The translations under genes were made by a program, and so were the position numbers. Of a stretch of DNA of 64,000 bases, positions 41,286 to 52,825 are shown one piece after another. The stretch spans positions 124,001-188,000 of the forward strand of contig JACATO010000920.1 in NCBI GenBank assembly GCA_018389105.1, in the 5' to 3' direction. The stretch is from Nautilus pompilius. Taxonomy: Eukaryota; Mollusca; Cephalopoda; Nautilida; Nautilidae. The notes under the pieces are model-generated. The model saw nothing but the letters and a program-made list of their open reading frames with translations, ran no database searches and had not been told where the DNA came from. Each line of letters begins with the position of its first letter. Position 1 is the first letter of the stretch.

Positions 41286-42599
41286 ATATATATGCTTTTT
41301 GTTTTCTTTTTTTTTGCATGCGTAAGTTGGCCAACTCTACATCCTCTTGCCACTACGCCCCCCCCTCCACGTAACTTCCGGGAATAACGCCTCCACCCCA
41401 GCCATTCCCGTCGAGGTCTTGTTGCCGGGGATGTTGGCGGCCTAGAAGGAGCCCGTGCGGCGATTAGCAAAAGTCAGACTCCTTCGTCTCGCGCTATTGA
41501 AGATCACGCGGGTGGCGTAGAACTGAACCGTTTATCTACGTATTTACCGTTTCTCCTTGCACCTCAGTTGTTCTGCTAAATGGAGAACGTGGCCCTAGTC
41601 CAGAGAAAGGAGAAAATTAAATCCGACGCCGATGCGACGGGAAAAGCTCAGCTAATGAAATCGTTGATCACCTCAGTTGGGCTGACAGCGCCATCTGGTT
41701 TTGGCAAATTAGATCCTGTCGATTTTTGGCACCGCGTCTGCGTTTTATTCCCTTGCTCTGGTTTCTCTCTGGAACTTCATTATGGCGGCCATTCTTGCCA
41801 CCTACTTTAGATCGTCCCAAAGAAGAGAAGGGCGAGGGAATTTCCACTATTGTGCAAAACGTTATGTTCCCATTTAATGGAAACAAAATATAAAAGAAAA
41901 AAAAAATCTTTTATCAGTTAAAAGCTAAATTTTATTTTCTAAAGATTTGTAAATGATCAATACGGAGGGTGCTTTTTTTTTTTTTCAAAATACTTTATTT
42001 TACCAAAAATATCAATTTCCATGTAAGATAAATTAATGTCTGTTTGTGTGTCTGAGTGCTTATTACGCACAACCAAATGGAACTGTCAATTTTCAGTTTG
42101 TTTTTTTAAATGATTATAAATTTTAATAATCTATAAATAAGAAAGCAAAACAACACTTATTGCGTTGATTAGTTAAAGTTAAGTATAAATCCATTTTAAT
42201 GATTTGAAAAAAGCCTTTGCATAAATTCGATCATCGGAGTTGCCTTTCTTGGCCAGAGGAAGATATCTGTACGACCCTTGCATTACTGGTCTTATACTTT
42301 AATGAAAAGTTTTCGCCAAACGTTGATGTAACTACTACTTAGTTTAAGGATTCTTAAAAGACTTTTCAAACAACCCAGAAATGAAAACTTAGAAACCTTT
42401 TTTTTTGTTTTTCGAATAACTGTGCCAAACGATTAATTAATTATTTTTGCACGAGATAAAATGAATAAAATCAATCATTTTAATATATTAAAATTAATGA
42501 TGCCATATTCAGATATCAGAAAAATCGCATTAAAAAGACAAGTAAAGTAGCCCGAGGCCTTGAGGGATAAGTTGTTGCATCACTAATAATTCCTAATTA
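41286..42599. other. Unassigned; AT-rich after 41880
   Basis: No recognisable gene. Poly-T run near 41972-41984. Confidence 0.45.
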
Positions 42600-42607
42600 A
42601 GCATATA

Positions 42608-43296
42608 AATTAGAGTATAATCGACATCATATATTACGTACAGATGAAGCTATAATAGACGTCATATATTACGTACAGATGAAGCTATAATAGACGTCAT
42701 ATATTACGTACAGATGAAGCTACAATCGACGTCATATATTACGTACAGATGAAGCTATAATCGACATCATATATTACGTACAGATGAAGCTACAATCGAC
42801 GTCATATATTACATACAGATGAAGCTATAATCGACATCATATATTACGTACAGATGAAGCTATAATAGACGTCATATATTACGTACAGATGAAGCTATAA
42901 TCGACATCATATATTACGTACAGATGAAGCTATAATAGACGTCATATATTACGTACAGATGAAGCTAAATCGACGTCATATATTACGTACAGATGAAGCT
43001 ATAATAGACGTCATATATTACGTACAGATGAAGCTATAATAGACGTCATATATTACGTACAGATGAAGCTACAATAGACGTCATATATTACGTACAGATG
43101 AAGCTATAATCGACATCATATATTACGTACAGATGAAGCTATAATAGACGTCATATATTACGTACAGATGAAGCTACAATAGACGTCATATATTACGTAC
43201 AGATGAAGCTATAATCGACATCATATATTACGTACAGATGAAGCTATAATAGACGTCATATATTACGTACAGATGAAGCTACATTCGACGTCATAT
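42608..43296 (+). repeat. 35-bp minisatellite with GACGTC (about 19 units)
   Basis: Unit CAGATGAAGCTATAATAGAC then GTCATATATTACGTA (35 bp). Three diagnostic sites vary: TATAAT/TACAAT, AGAC/CGAC and GACGTC/GACATC. In the last third the order TACAATAGACGTC, TATAATCGACATC, TATAATAGACGTC repeats as a 105-bp triplet. Confidence 0.95.
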
Positions 43297-43821
43297 GTTT
43301 TGGCCTTCAATATGACGTTGATTTATGTAGCTACCAATACTGTAACAACCATCCTTAGTCTTTCCTGATGTAGCATATTGTTCATCTTCTCTATTGTTAA
43401 TAAGACTGCCTTCCAAACAGTAAAAATTCTCATGACTCATTGCTAACAAAAATTAAAATAGGCTGATTTTTAAAATATCCACTGCTATTTGCCAATAGTT
43501 ATCTGAAACTTCCTACTGTTCGCAAGTTTTTGAATTAGATCATTCTACCAGGCTTATCAAATTACAAAGAGTTTATCAAATAAGTGCGAAAAAGTACCGT
43601 AAAACTAATAACACGAATGATACTGACAGACGAAGAGAGAGCAGAATAATTGGCGATAACGGAAATGTAAGATGCAGAAGTATAAACTTAAAAAGAATTA
43701 GATGATTAACTTGAAATACTGTTCATGCTGTTTCTTTCTCTTGTTATCGATAGTAAATTTAAGCTTTGGGGTTTCACAACTACTCGACAAGAAATTGCCG
43801 ATCTCTCGAGGCGAAGCTTCA
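43297..43821. other. Unassigned, AT-rich
   Basis: No recognisable gene. Confidence 0.45.
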
Positions 43822-44041
43822 TCAGCTGGCGCATGACGGCAGTGTGATAGAGCGGGTGTCGTCCGTGTACGTGTGTGGGTGATTCTGCAGCAGCGCCCGG
43901 AAACCGTTTAGGAAGACGTGGTCGCGTAGCGACGAGAATAGATAACTGGCGCCAGCTGGTGGTGACGTGACGACAATCAGCCGACTGGCTGCTGCTGAAC
44001 AAAGCGGAGAATCGAGGAGGCCGAGAGGAGATATTATTAAC
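43822..44041 (-). CDS. Candidate terminal exon of an unrecognised gene
   Basis: On the minus strand a splice-acceptor-like site (T-rich run, then TAAAATACAG at 44042 and up) is followed by a frame open to a TGA at 43822. Its latter half reads ASYLFSSLRDHVFLNGFRAL then LQNHPHTYTDDTRSITLPSC and AS. Third codon positions in this part are strongly G/C, unlike the surrounding AT-rich DNA, and the opposite strand has stops in the matching frame. I do not recognise the protein. A second minus frame is also open over this interval, which weakens the call. No upstream exon was found. Confidence 0.3.
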
Positions 44042-45638
44042 CTGTATTTTACAAAAAAACAAAAACGAGTGAACAACAATAGGTAGATAAATATATCAAA
44101 CGTGGAGAGAAATAAATGGACGTCTAAACCGCAAGACAGTTTCGTAATTGCAGTACGAAAGCAGGATATTGTATTTATTGTAAATCGGTTCTGTTATTAA
44201 TCCCCTTTTTCCTTAATTGAAAAGTAATTAATTAAATATTGAAAAAAAAAACAAAACAAACAACATTAAGGCAGAAATGAAGACTTTTCAAGAGAAGTGT
44301 TTACTCGAACGCCCCAAAGCAGAAAATACGAAAGTGTGTTCGTGAATAATTATCCCCCACTTTTTTTTTCCTTGCAATTTAACGTGGTGAGAGAAGACGC
44401 GCGTGCACAAGGCAAAAGTCGAAAAAGTGAGAAATAAAGGAAAGGAAGTACGTCGACTTCTTGCCGCGAATGAAGTGTACCGAAGTGACCGGTTAGATCC
44501 CCCTTTCTTTCCTTCCTTTACAACGGAGTCTTGCTGACGATGTGGACAACCCGACGGCTGTGGGCTGCGCCTAACAGCGCCGGCGTCATCACTTGGTTCG
44601 GGGAAAACGGAAAAAATTATCAGAAAGGGGGGAAACAAGTTCGTGATATTTAAAAATCACATCGTACATCGGTGATTGTTACCTGTCCGAAACAAACGCA
44701 AACACGCGGCTATGTGATTCGTCAACATTAGCCACAGCCTGTGACTAGAACTAATGTAGCGAGCCTCGAGCGCTAGTCATCAAAAACCTGGTAATTAAAG
44801 CTGTCCTTTCTATATAGAATTAACTATACGCCTTTTTTGTTTTTTTTTTCTTTTTCTTCTTACACTGAGAAATCATTATACAAAAATCGCTTTACCGCAT
44901 TTTTGGTAAAATCACAAAAGTGACATTCCTCGCATTGATTATTTTTTTTTTGCAAGTACTTCTCTTTAAAGGCTTTTATGATATTTTTTTTTCTCCGAGG
45001 CTTAGCAATCGCGTCCAAACCATTTTATGATATGTCGTTACATATTATCTTTCCTTGACTGCAGAGGTCACTGCGAAGCGTATTTTACCACCCCCCCGGA
45101 AATGTAGTTTATTAAGTTTTTGGCAGCCTAAATTGCCAGTATAAAACTGTTTAATTAAAAATCCCCCCCCCACCTGGCGGCAAAACGAAACATCAAGAAC
45201 AGCGGGTGGAAACCATCTGTAAAATTGGCTTTCACGCGGTAATAATAATGGAAACAACTAGACAACGGATGATCAAAAATGACAGATGGTTGTTGCAGCG
45301 TGAAGGTCAGAAGTTTGGTTCGCATCTGTTCCATCGATCACAATGGAGTAATGACAGTTGAAATGATAATTTCAGACTTCTGACGGTCCTGAGTTTAAGC
45401 AGTTTTGAGCCAGCGCGAAGGTTTGACTCCATTACGGTTTTGTTCTTGTCAGGCAAGGAAAATGGCCATAGAAATCTGAAAAGTGGAAAGCTCTCCGAAC
45501 ATTAAACATTAAAAAGTTAAAATTCGTTGCACGTATCACAGCTCTTTTGCAAAGATACCTAAATAGATTCATGTTGGGAATGAAGGATATATATCGGCAA
45601 ATACGTAAAAATGACTAATTAAACTAAAAAAAAAAAAA
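44042..45638. other. Unassigned intergenic sequence
   Basis: Long frames on the minus strand near 44288-44638 are open but show no family features. T-runs and C-runs near 44350, 44840, 44950 and 45160. Confidence 0.4.
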
Positions 45639-47120
45639 ATGAAAATCCGAAAGTAAATATACACGAGAACATAAAAATCGAAAAGTAAATATACACGAGA
45701 ACAATTTAAAGTCGGAAAGGTAAACATACATGAGAACAATTTAAAGTCGGAAATGTAAATATACACGAGAACAATTTAAAATCCGAAAGGTAAATATACA
45801 CGAGAACAATTTAAAGTCGGAAATGTAAATATACACGAGAACAATTTAAAGTCGGAAATGTAAATATACACGAGAACATAAAAATCGAAAAGTAAATATA
45901 CACGAGAACAATTTAAAATCGGAAAGGTAAACATACACGAGAACAATTTAAAGTCGGAAAGGTAAATATACACGAGAACAATTTAAAGTCGGAAAGGTAA
46001 ATATACATGAGAACAATTTAAAGTCGGAAAGGTAAATATACACGAGAACAATTTAAAGTCGGAAAGGTAAATATACACGAGAACAATTTAAAGTCGGAAA
46101 GGTAAATATACACGAGAACAATTTAAAATCGGAAAGGTAAACATACACGAGAACAATTTAAAGTCGGAAAGGTAAACATACACGAGAACAATTTAAAATC
46201 CGAAAGGTAAACATACACGAGAACAATTTAAAGTCGGAAAGGTAAATATACACGAGAACAATTTAAAATCCGAAAGGTAAATATACACGAGAACAATTTA
46301 AAATCCGAAAGGTAAATATACACGAGAACAATTTAAAATCCGAAAGGTAAATATACACGAGAACAATTTAAAATCCGAAAGGTAAATATACACGAGAACA
46401 ATTTAAAATCCGAAAGGTAAATATACACGAGAACAATTTAAAATCCGAAAGGTAAATATACACGAGAACAATTTAAAATCCGAAAGGTAAATATACACGA
46501 GAACAATTTAAAGTCGGAAAGGTAAATATACATGAGAACAATTTAAAATCCGAAAGGTAAATATACATGAGAACAATTTAAAATCGGAAAGGTAAATATA
46601 CACGAGAACAATTTAAAATCGGAAAGGTAAATATACACGAGAACAATTTAAAATCCGAAAGGCAAATATACACGAGAACAATTTAAAGTCGGAAAGGTAA
46701 ATATACACGAGAACAATTTAAAGTCGGAAATATAAATATACATGAGAACAATTTAAAGTCGGAAAGGTAAATATACACGAGAACAATTTAAAATCCGAAA
46801 GGTAAATATACATGAGAACAATTTAAAATCGGAAAGGTAAATATACACGAGAACAATTTAAAATCGGAAAGGTAAATATACACGAGAACAATTTAAAATC
46901 CGAAAGGCAAATATACACGAGAACAATTTAAAGTCGGAAAGGTAAATATACACGAGAACAATTTAAAGTCGGAAATATAAATATACATGAGAACAATTTA
47001 AAGTCGGAAAGGTAAATATACACGAGAACAATTTAAAGTCGGAAAGGTAAATATACACGAGAACAATTTAAAATCGGAAAGGTAAATATACACGAGAACA
47101 ATTTAAAATCCGAAAGGTAA
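45639..47120 (+). repeat. 35-bp minisatellite, about 42 units, with 245-bp segment duplication
   Basis: Unit GGTAAATATACACGAGAACA then ATTTAAAGTCGGAAA (35 bp). Diagnostic variants are CATGAG/CACGAG, AAAATCC/AAAGTCG, GGCAAATA and GGAAATATAAATA. The ordered set including GGCAAATA recurs at 46661 and 46906, 245 bp apart (seven units), showing block duplication. Each unit has AAAGGTAAATAT, a fair match to a 5' splice-site sequence. Confidence 0.95.
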
Positions 47121-47659
47121 ACATACACAAAAACACAAAACATTGACGATAAATACACTTCTTGAGAACATTTTAAATTGCAAGGGAAAATATATCGAGT
47201 TGATTTATTTACATATCAACTCCAATCATTGGTTTTTATTCTTTTTCTCAAATCGTTTGCATTTTATTAAATATTTTAAAAAAAATTGTTTTCTCCTTAA
47301 TTTTGAAAAAAAAAGCCTTTTTAGAAATAAAAAAAAATCTAGGAACTAAAAATCAGAGCAGCCGTTTGAAATCGCATTTTGTAGAATCTTTCTCCGCCAA
47401 CACTTAAAGAAATATTCCAAAAATGCGATGCTGCAAAAGCCGACATCTGCGTGGTCCTTTGAAATGTTTAGGATCTGCTTCATCAACTCTGGCCTGGTTT
47501 TCCGTGATGTTCATCATTCAGCTGAATGAAACTAGAATTGAGCTGAATGTCACACACACGGCACACGCACATGCTTGAAAATGATTGAAATTAATATTTT
47601 TACATTGAAAAACTCCAGATCAAGATGCGGCTTTTCTTTCTCCACTATTTTGTCTCCAG
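47121..47659. other. AT-rich spacer
   Basis: No recognisable gene. It ends in a T/C-rich tract that could serve the acceptor at 47659. Confidence 0.4.
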
Positions 47660-47911
47660 TTTTTGGCATTACTTCTCTTCATCTGCTCTGCTAATTTCGC
47701 CGACAATGTAGCGAGGAGACGGAAAAAAATCGATATAAACGTGATAGAAGAACCGTTTAATTATCCAAGCGCAAAAGCGACTAGAGATGGGGTGGCTACT
47801 GTTGTAGATACTCTCAAAACTGGCTTGTCTTCATTCTGGTACAGATTTTCAAGCAATCGTTACTCACTCTTTCACGGCCGAACCGTAGCACCCAGAGGCC
47901 CCAGACTTTAG
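47660..47911 (+). CDS. Candidate exon of a small secreted protein, unrecognised
   Basis: A long pyrimidine tract and CTCCAG (ending 47659) form a good 3' splice site. The following frame reads FLALLLFICSANFADNVARR, RKKIDINVIEEPFNYPSAKA and TRDGVATVVDTLKTGLSSFW. The opening hydrophobic stretch ending in small residues looks like the end of a signal peptide, and the next stretch is basic, then amphipathic. The frame stops at 47911, or an intron may begin at GTACAG near 47840. I do not recognise a family. The missing first exon would carry the start codon. Confidence 0.3.
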   Translation, partial: FLALLLFICSANFADNVARRRKKIDINVIEEPFNYPSAKATRDGVATVVDTLKTGLSSFWYRFSSNRYSLFHGRTVAPRGPRL

Positions 47912-48329
47912 GCGTAGGTCCTTCAGAGCCCCGGGTGGCGGGGAGAGGTTTTAAGTTAACGCTCGTTGGCCGTGAAGGCTGCTTTTCCAAAGACCTGCTT
48001 ATTACGCTTAGTTCACCGCGCTCATTGAAAATAGGCGACCTGGTGCCTCAAATTATAATGAAAGGTACCTCAAGGTCAAAGGGTACCAGAGCTTGTCCAA
48101 AAAAGGCCACCTTCCAAGGTTCAGAGTTACTACAGCTTCACAGTACTCATTCAACTCAGAGATGATCACAGATTTCGATTTTCCAACAGTCGCCCCTGAA
48201 GGCCACCTGAAAGCCATAGGTCTTTATATCATACCCTGCATAACTTAGAAAGCTAAGAATAAAAATTCATTTCACAGTTTGCTACGTTAGTCGTCATCTT
48301 ATAAGCCGGCCCCACCCTGTATTGGTCGG
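47912..48329. other. Unassigned, possibly part of the Helitron copy
   Basis: A + frame at 47935-48165 is open but without motifs. The sequence lies between the candidate exon and the helicase fragment and could be more of the same transposon. Confidence 0.3.
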
Positions 48330-48682
48330 GTACTTCTTCAGATCCCCGAACAAGTCAGCTGAAGCTTAACCACTATGCAATTTTAAAAAGCATCTTTAAA
48401 TTCAAGAGAATCCAGCTCCCTATAAAACTCAGCCTTGTGATGATGACCCTCGATAAAGCACAGGGCCAATCATTGAAAGTTGTTGGTCTCAATTTGGATG
48501 GTCCAGACCTTTCCTTGATGGATGCTCAAGAGTTGGCCAAAACAAAAGTCCGTTTTGCTTTTCACCCCAAGGAAAAAAAAACTATAAGCATCGTCTATAA
48601 AGAGGCAAAGTTAAATCTAAGTGTACAGCTTACAGAATGTATTATTAGCATCCATTCAGTGATTGCGTGTTTAAATAAATAA
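48330..48682 (+). pseudogene. Helitron Rep/helicase, C-terminal fragment
   Basis: One + frame reads NHYAILKSIFKFKRIQLPIK, then LSLVMMTLDKAQGQSLKVVG and LNLDGPDLSLMDAQ, followed by KKTISIVYKEA. The block xxTxxKAQGQSLxxVGxxL is the last helicase motif of Helitron (Pif1-like) proteins, and NIVYKE-like is their usual end. The segment expected between them (HGQLYVACSR) is altered. Only the tail of a normally very long protein is present, so this is a truncated rolling-circle transposon. Confidence 0.75.
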
Positions 48683-48736
48683 TTTTCTGTTTTTTTTTTT
48701 CAAATTGATTTAAACCTTTTTTTTAATAAAGCCATT

Positions 48737-48766
48737 TCCCCCCCCCCCCCCCCCCCCCACCCCCTG
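48737..48766 (+). repeat. Poly-C tract
   Basis: Run of about 22 C followed by ACCCCC, just after an A/T-rich Helitron flank. Confidence 0.9.
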
Positions 48767-48910
48767 TGCAGTGCCAGGTGCCCCAGCTGGTTTGTATACA
48801 AAAACAAACAACTTCGCATTTATTTATTTTCGGTTTGTTTTTTTCTTTCTTTTTTTAGATAAATAAGAATTATACAATGCCCTTCAAATCTTAGTACAAT
48901 TTTGAAACGT

Positions 48911-49093
48911 GGATAAAGCATCATCGATCATGGATCGGGCTTCGGATCAAATCAAAAGGGCGAAAGAGATAGCGAAAATGACATCGATAACATACGGAGT
49001 TTTAGATTCGCCTTTAAAGATCAGGGCGAGAAATCGACACGGTAGCTTCGTACACCCCTCTGCCTTCGCCGATTCTGCCGGGATTCCTCTCTG
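48911..49093 (+). CDS. Candidate second exon, unrecognised
   Basis: Open frame GTG/ATG to TGA reads DKASSIMDRASDQIKRAKEI, AKMTSITYGVLDSPLKIRAR and NRHGSFVHPSAFADSAGIPL. The composition is protein-like with an amphipathic first part. It could continue the small secreted protein at 47660-47911 (both helical, same strand), with the Helitron remnant lying between. I see no canonical acceptor in the right phase: the AG near 48895 leads into a stop in this frame. It may equally be a separate remnant. Confidence 0.25.
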
Positions 49094-49263
49094 ATGTTCG
49101 ACGAATCGTCCAGGATTTTAAAAGTAGCTTCTAACTATTTTAATTTCACCGTTAAACATCTTTTTCTTTATATATATAAAACTCCGCAAATAAACAAAAG
49201 TGACTCCTGACTGAGTTAAAATCGAAAAAGCGTCTTTATTATTTTTTTTTTAATAAAAAAGGT

Positions 49264-49312
49264 AGCTGCTAAGCTAACGGGCCCGGGTTCGAATCCCGGT
49301 CGAGACTAACTA
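49264..49312 (+). repeat. tRNA-derived SINE scrap (T-arm)
   Basis: CCCGGGTTCGAATCCCGG is a perfect T-arm with the B-box GGTTCGAATCC. The preceding GCTGCTAAGCTAACG may be the anticodon arm. The D-arm is missing and an A-rich stretch precedes it, so this is not a full tRNA gene. Confidence 0.45.
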
Positions 49313-50849
49313 TCACACCTCTAGAAGACGAAGAACTTCGTAAAGAGAGTTTCCGCGGTGGGGGGGGGCGTGTGACTAACCTCCGCTTGGTTTATAAAAC
49401 TGACACCAGTGGGCGCTATTCTGTACGCCATCCGATTGGAGTCGACCGACGTACGCGACACTGAACCCCCCCACACCACTCCCACATGAATCCTTATAAA
49501 CCCCTTAAGTTATCGTAAGACAGAACCGAGACATCACTTCTGTTGTTAATCCGCGCAGTCTGACTCCCTAAATCTTGTCGCCAGTTTGCGTGCCTTGCCC
49601 CTTTGTCGGGATAAATTCACAAATTCTGATTTCATTACCGGAAACAGTTCAAACTCGGCTGAAAATGTGTTGTTTTTTCCCCTAACCACGCCCATTGGAA
49701 AGGTATTTGCAAAGAAAGACAGCAAACATGCGACAAACACAAATCACATCACATACCGTTCCAGCCTCCAGGTTTCATTTGTTTACGAAATAGTCTAAAC
49801 GATCGATTCAAGACAATTAGGCGTATTTATTGTCGCGTGTAAAGGATAAATCATGGCCGCTAAGGTTACCAACAATTAACAGTCCGACAGTTGGCTTTCT
49901 GTTCAATAATGTCATGAATTACCAGGAAAAAATCCGCTTTTTGGTGTCCGGTGCGGGTCTGATTGGAACAAATAAATCTCTATGGGTTTCGCTTGATGTA
50001 GTTCACGCCAAGGGAACTGACTGACGTAGAGTTTAGCGGTCGGTCAAAGAAAGGGAATTACCACATATACGTTAGGTTCTCGCCGGCAACAGCTTACTCA
50101 GATTCACAGAGATAATAGTTCCAAGAGAGAGAGAGAGAGAAACAGCGGTGGTTAGGAGACCGTCGAGTGGATGGCGGGCGCCAACACGACCAAGATGTTG
50201 TCCACGGCGCTCCAGGATGGTGGAATAACCGAGGCTCATCAACTAGTTTCCGGAAGCAATCGATTCTCGAAATTATTTCGCGTGGATAAGGCGAGATTCC
50301 ACGGCTCTTTTGCTTTGCTATTTGTCAGCATCTAAAAGCAGAACACAGCGTTCCGAGAACTTAGACGTAGTCTGCGGTACCGATATGCAGCCCGGTCAGA
50401 AATTTTAGAAATACGTTAAAGAGGTCGCCAACAAAACGATGTTCTCGCATAACATAAAAGATGGTGCGAATCTCAAGACAGTGGAAGAGCCGATAACGAA
50501 ACATAATAAGGCCGGAAGAATTCAAAGACAAGCTTTAACATCCTGTGTGCAATCAGTCCTTCCGCCAGCATGAATAGTGACGCAAATCACCTTGTTAATA
50601 GTTTAAGAAAGGGGTGGTGGTAATATCGGAAATCCCCGGACAACTTCTCGGAGATATGGTAAAGAAACGAACCCAGATAGGACACCAGACGGTTCCACGA
50701 GGACTGGACAATATTTTCTCCGTGAAGATAAGCAAACTACATCTTTGCATGACATTTACTGATAAAATTGAATTTTTACTTGTTATTTACTAACACATTA
50801 AAGGCGTAGTGTTATCCAACTGAGTTCCAGTCTTGAGAAATTAAAATAT
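49313..50849. other. Unassigned intergenic sequence
   Basis: A 54-codon frame starts at 50171 (MAGANTTKMLSTALQDGG) with G/C-rich third positions at first; too short to call. A (GA)n run of 16 bases lies at 50127-50141. Confidence 0.4.
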
Positions 50850-51015
50850 CTCTCTCTCCATCCATCTCTCTCTCTCCATCTCTCTCCATCTCTCCCTCTC
50901 TCCATCTCTTCTCTCTCCATCCATCTCTCTCTCTCCATCTCTCCCTCTCTCCATCTCTTCTCTCTCCATCCATCTCTCTCTCCCTCTCTCCCTCCATCCA
51001 TCTCTCTCTCTCTCT

Positions 51016-51070
<55 letters not shown>
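50850..51070 (-). repeat. CT microsatellite with CCAT interruptions
   Basis: CTCTCTCCATCCATCTCTCT-type units, then pure CT to 51069. No CRE sites here. Confidence 0.95.
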
Positions 51071-51073
<3 letters not shown>

Positions 51074-51368
51074 CATTAACGACATTCGCCTCACTGAGTG
51101 CTCTGAATCCAGCAAGCGCCGGTGAACGGTCCGTAGCCAGATGGCGCCTCACATCAAATAGTTAAAACAACACAGAAGCATGTAAATTTGCATACTAGTA
51201 GACTAGGCGATTCTTTTAATATTACTTATTCTTCTCGGCGTATAAATAAATTATACAGTTTTATTACTTTATTATTACTAAAATTATTACTTTTCCGGGT
51301 CGTTATGTTGAATTCAGAGAAAAAATAGCATAATTCATTATTGGATTTATTACGAATCAATAGTTAGC

Positions 51369-51370
<2 letters not shown>

Positions 51371-51436
<66 letters not shown>
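51371..51436 (+). repeat. (AAT)n microsatellite
   Basis: Pure AAT triplets over about 64 bases. Confidence 0.95.
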
Positions 51437-51439
<3 letters not shown>

Positions 51440-52469
51440 CTTCTCTAATGTCGCCATGAGTTGTATTTGTAGTATGTCAATGCAGAAAAGAAAAAAATGG
51501 TTTTGTATCTGTGGCCAGCGGGATAAGAAGAGTCAAGATACGAAAAGTTGGCGGTGTATGCAAATCTACGCGGTCATCTGAAGCATGATGGGATACGTCA
51601 CACCTGTAGTTTGTAAGCTGTGCGCAGTCACTCCATCATGGATCTGGACGAATCAATTCCTTTTCATCCGGCTCGTCTCTCAGCATCCGTCGGTTGCATT
51701 GTTGCCCAGGTTTCAGAAATCTCGCAGCCGTCTTTCTCTCGGAAACAAGAATTCCCGTCGTGGACTTATTGTGCAACGCAGCAGACGCAGACAGGTGCTG
51801 ACCCCTGTCGCTCAAAAATGTGAAAAGCGACGAATAATACATGCCATCTGACAAACGTGGCGGTACGGCGAGAGGCAGACGACAACCGATTCACCTAGCC
51901 ATAGAACCTATCGACGTTAACCTCAAGCCATTGCTTCTTCTTTCGACGCGGAGGACGCCAATCGATTCGCCCAACAATGGATTCTATCGATGCTACTCAT
52001 AAATCTGTGTCCATCCTTCCGAGGCAGACGACAATGATCGGCTCCCATAACAGCAGATTATGTCGATACTATTCATAAGTATACATGTCCGGAACCTCGC
52101 CACACCTCGCCATTGCCGACTAAATCCTGTTACTATGATACATTTTCCTGTAAGAGGAGAGAGAGAGAGAGAGGGGGGGGGGAACTCCTCCCATCTTAGT
52201 TGCTCCAGAACATTCTTTCTAAAAATCTCAACTTCCTCCATAACTTTCCGCTCTAAACATTTGTTGGCAGGTTATTGATGGAAACCAGAACGATAAAGTC
52301 TCTTATTTGGTGCTTACTGCTTTGTTATTTATTTTGGAAAAAAAAAACAACTAATAACTGCCAGGTTAAATTCATTCAGATGCTCAGCGTAACAGAGCTC
52401 TTGGAAAAGTGAGACGACTTCGCGCAGCTGGAAAGAAACCGGATACGGAATAAATAGCGTTTAAGGTGA
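51437..52469. other. Unassigned; small local duplication
   Basis: GAGGCAGACGACAA occurs at 51870 and again near 52021, each followed by similar GATCGGCT/CCGATTC and CTATCGA/TGTCGATACT text, suggesting an internal duplication of about 150 bp. (GA)n then G-run at 52157-52182. Confidence 0.4.
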
Positions 52470-52507
52470 TCATCTCTCTGTCTTTCTCCATCTCTCTCTC
52501 TCTCCAT

Positions 52508-52561
<54 letters not shown>

Positions 52562-52562
52562 T

Positions 52563-52594
<32 letters not shown>

Positions 52595-52619
52595 AATCTC
52601 TCTCTCTCTGTCTTTCTCA

Positions 52620-52654
<35 letters not shown>

Positions 52655-52781
52655 AATCTCTCTCTCTCTCTCTCTCCATCCTCTCCATCTCTCTCTCTCT
52701 CCATCCTCTCCATCTCTCTCTCTCTATCTCTGTCTTTCTCCATCTCTCTCTCTCTCTCTCTCTCTGCCTTTCTCCATCTCT

Positions 52782-52822
<41 letters not shown>

Positions 52823-52825
52823 ATC
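52470..52825 (-). repeat. CT microsatellite with CCAT, CAAT, GTCTTT interruptions
   Basis: About 350 bases of CT runs with TCTCCATCTCTC and CTCTGTCTTTCTC insertions. The Arg-Glu frame on the minus strand is trivial. Confidence 0.95.

Noticed and set aside
44288-44638. 116-codon minus frame
   Set aside because: Composition is low in typical protein order and no motif or exon border was seen.
42608-47120. CRISPR-like regularly spaced repeats
   Set aside because: Units are back to back with no unique spacers, and the genome is eukaryotic; these are minisatellites.
49264-49312. tRNA gene
   Set aside because: Only the T-arm is intact; the D-arm and acceptor stem are missing.
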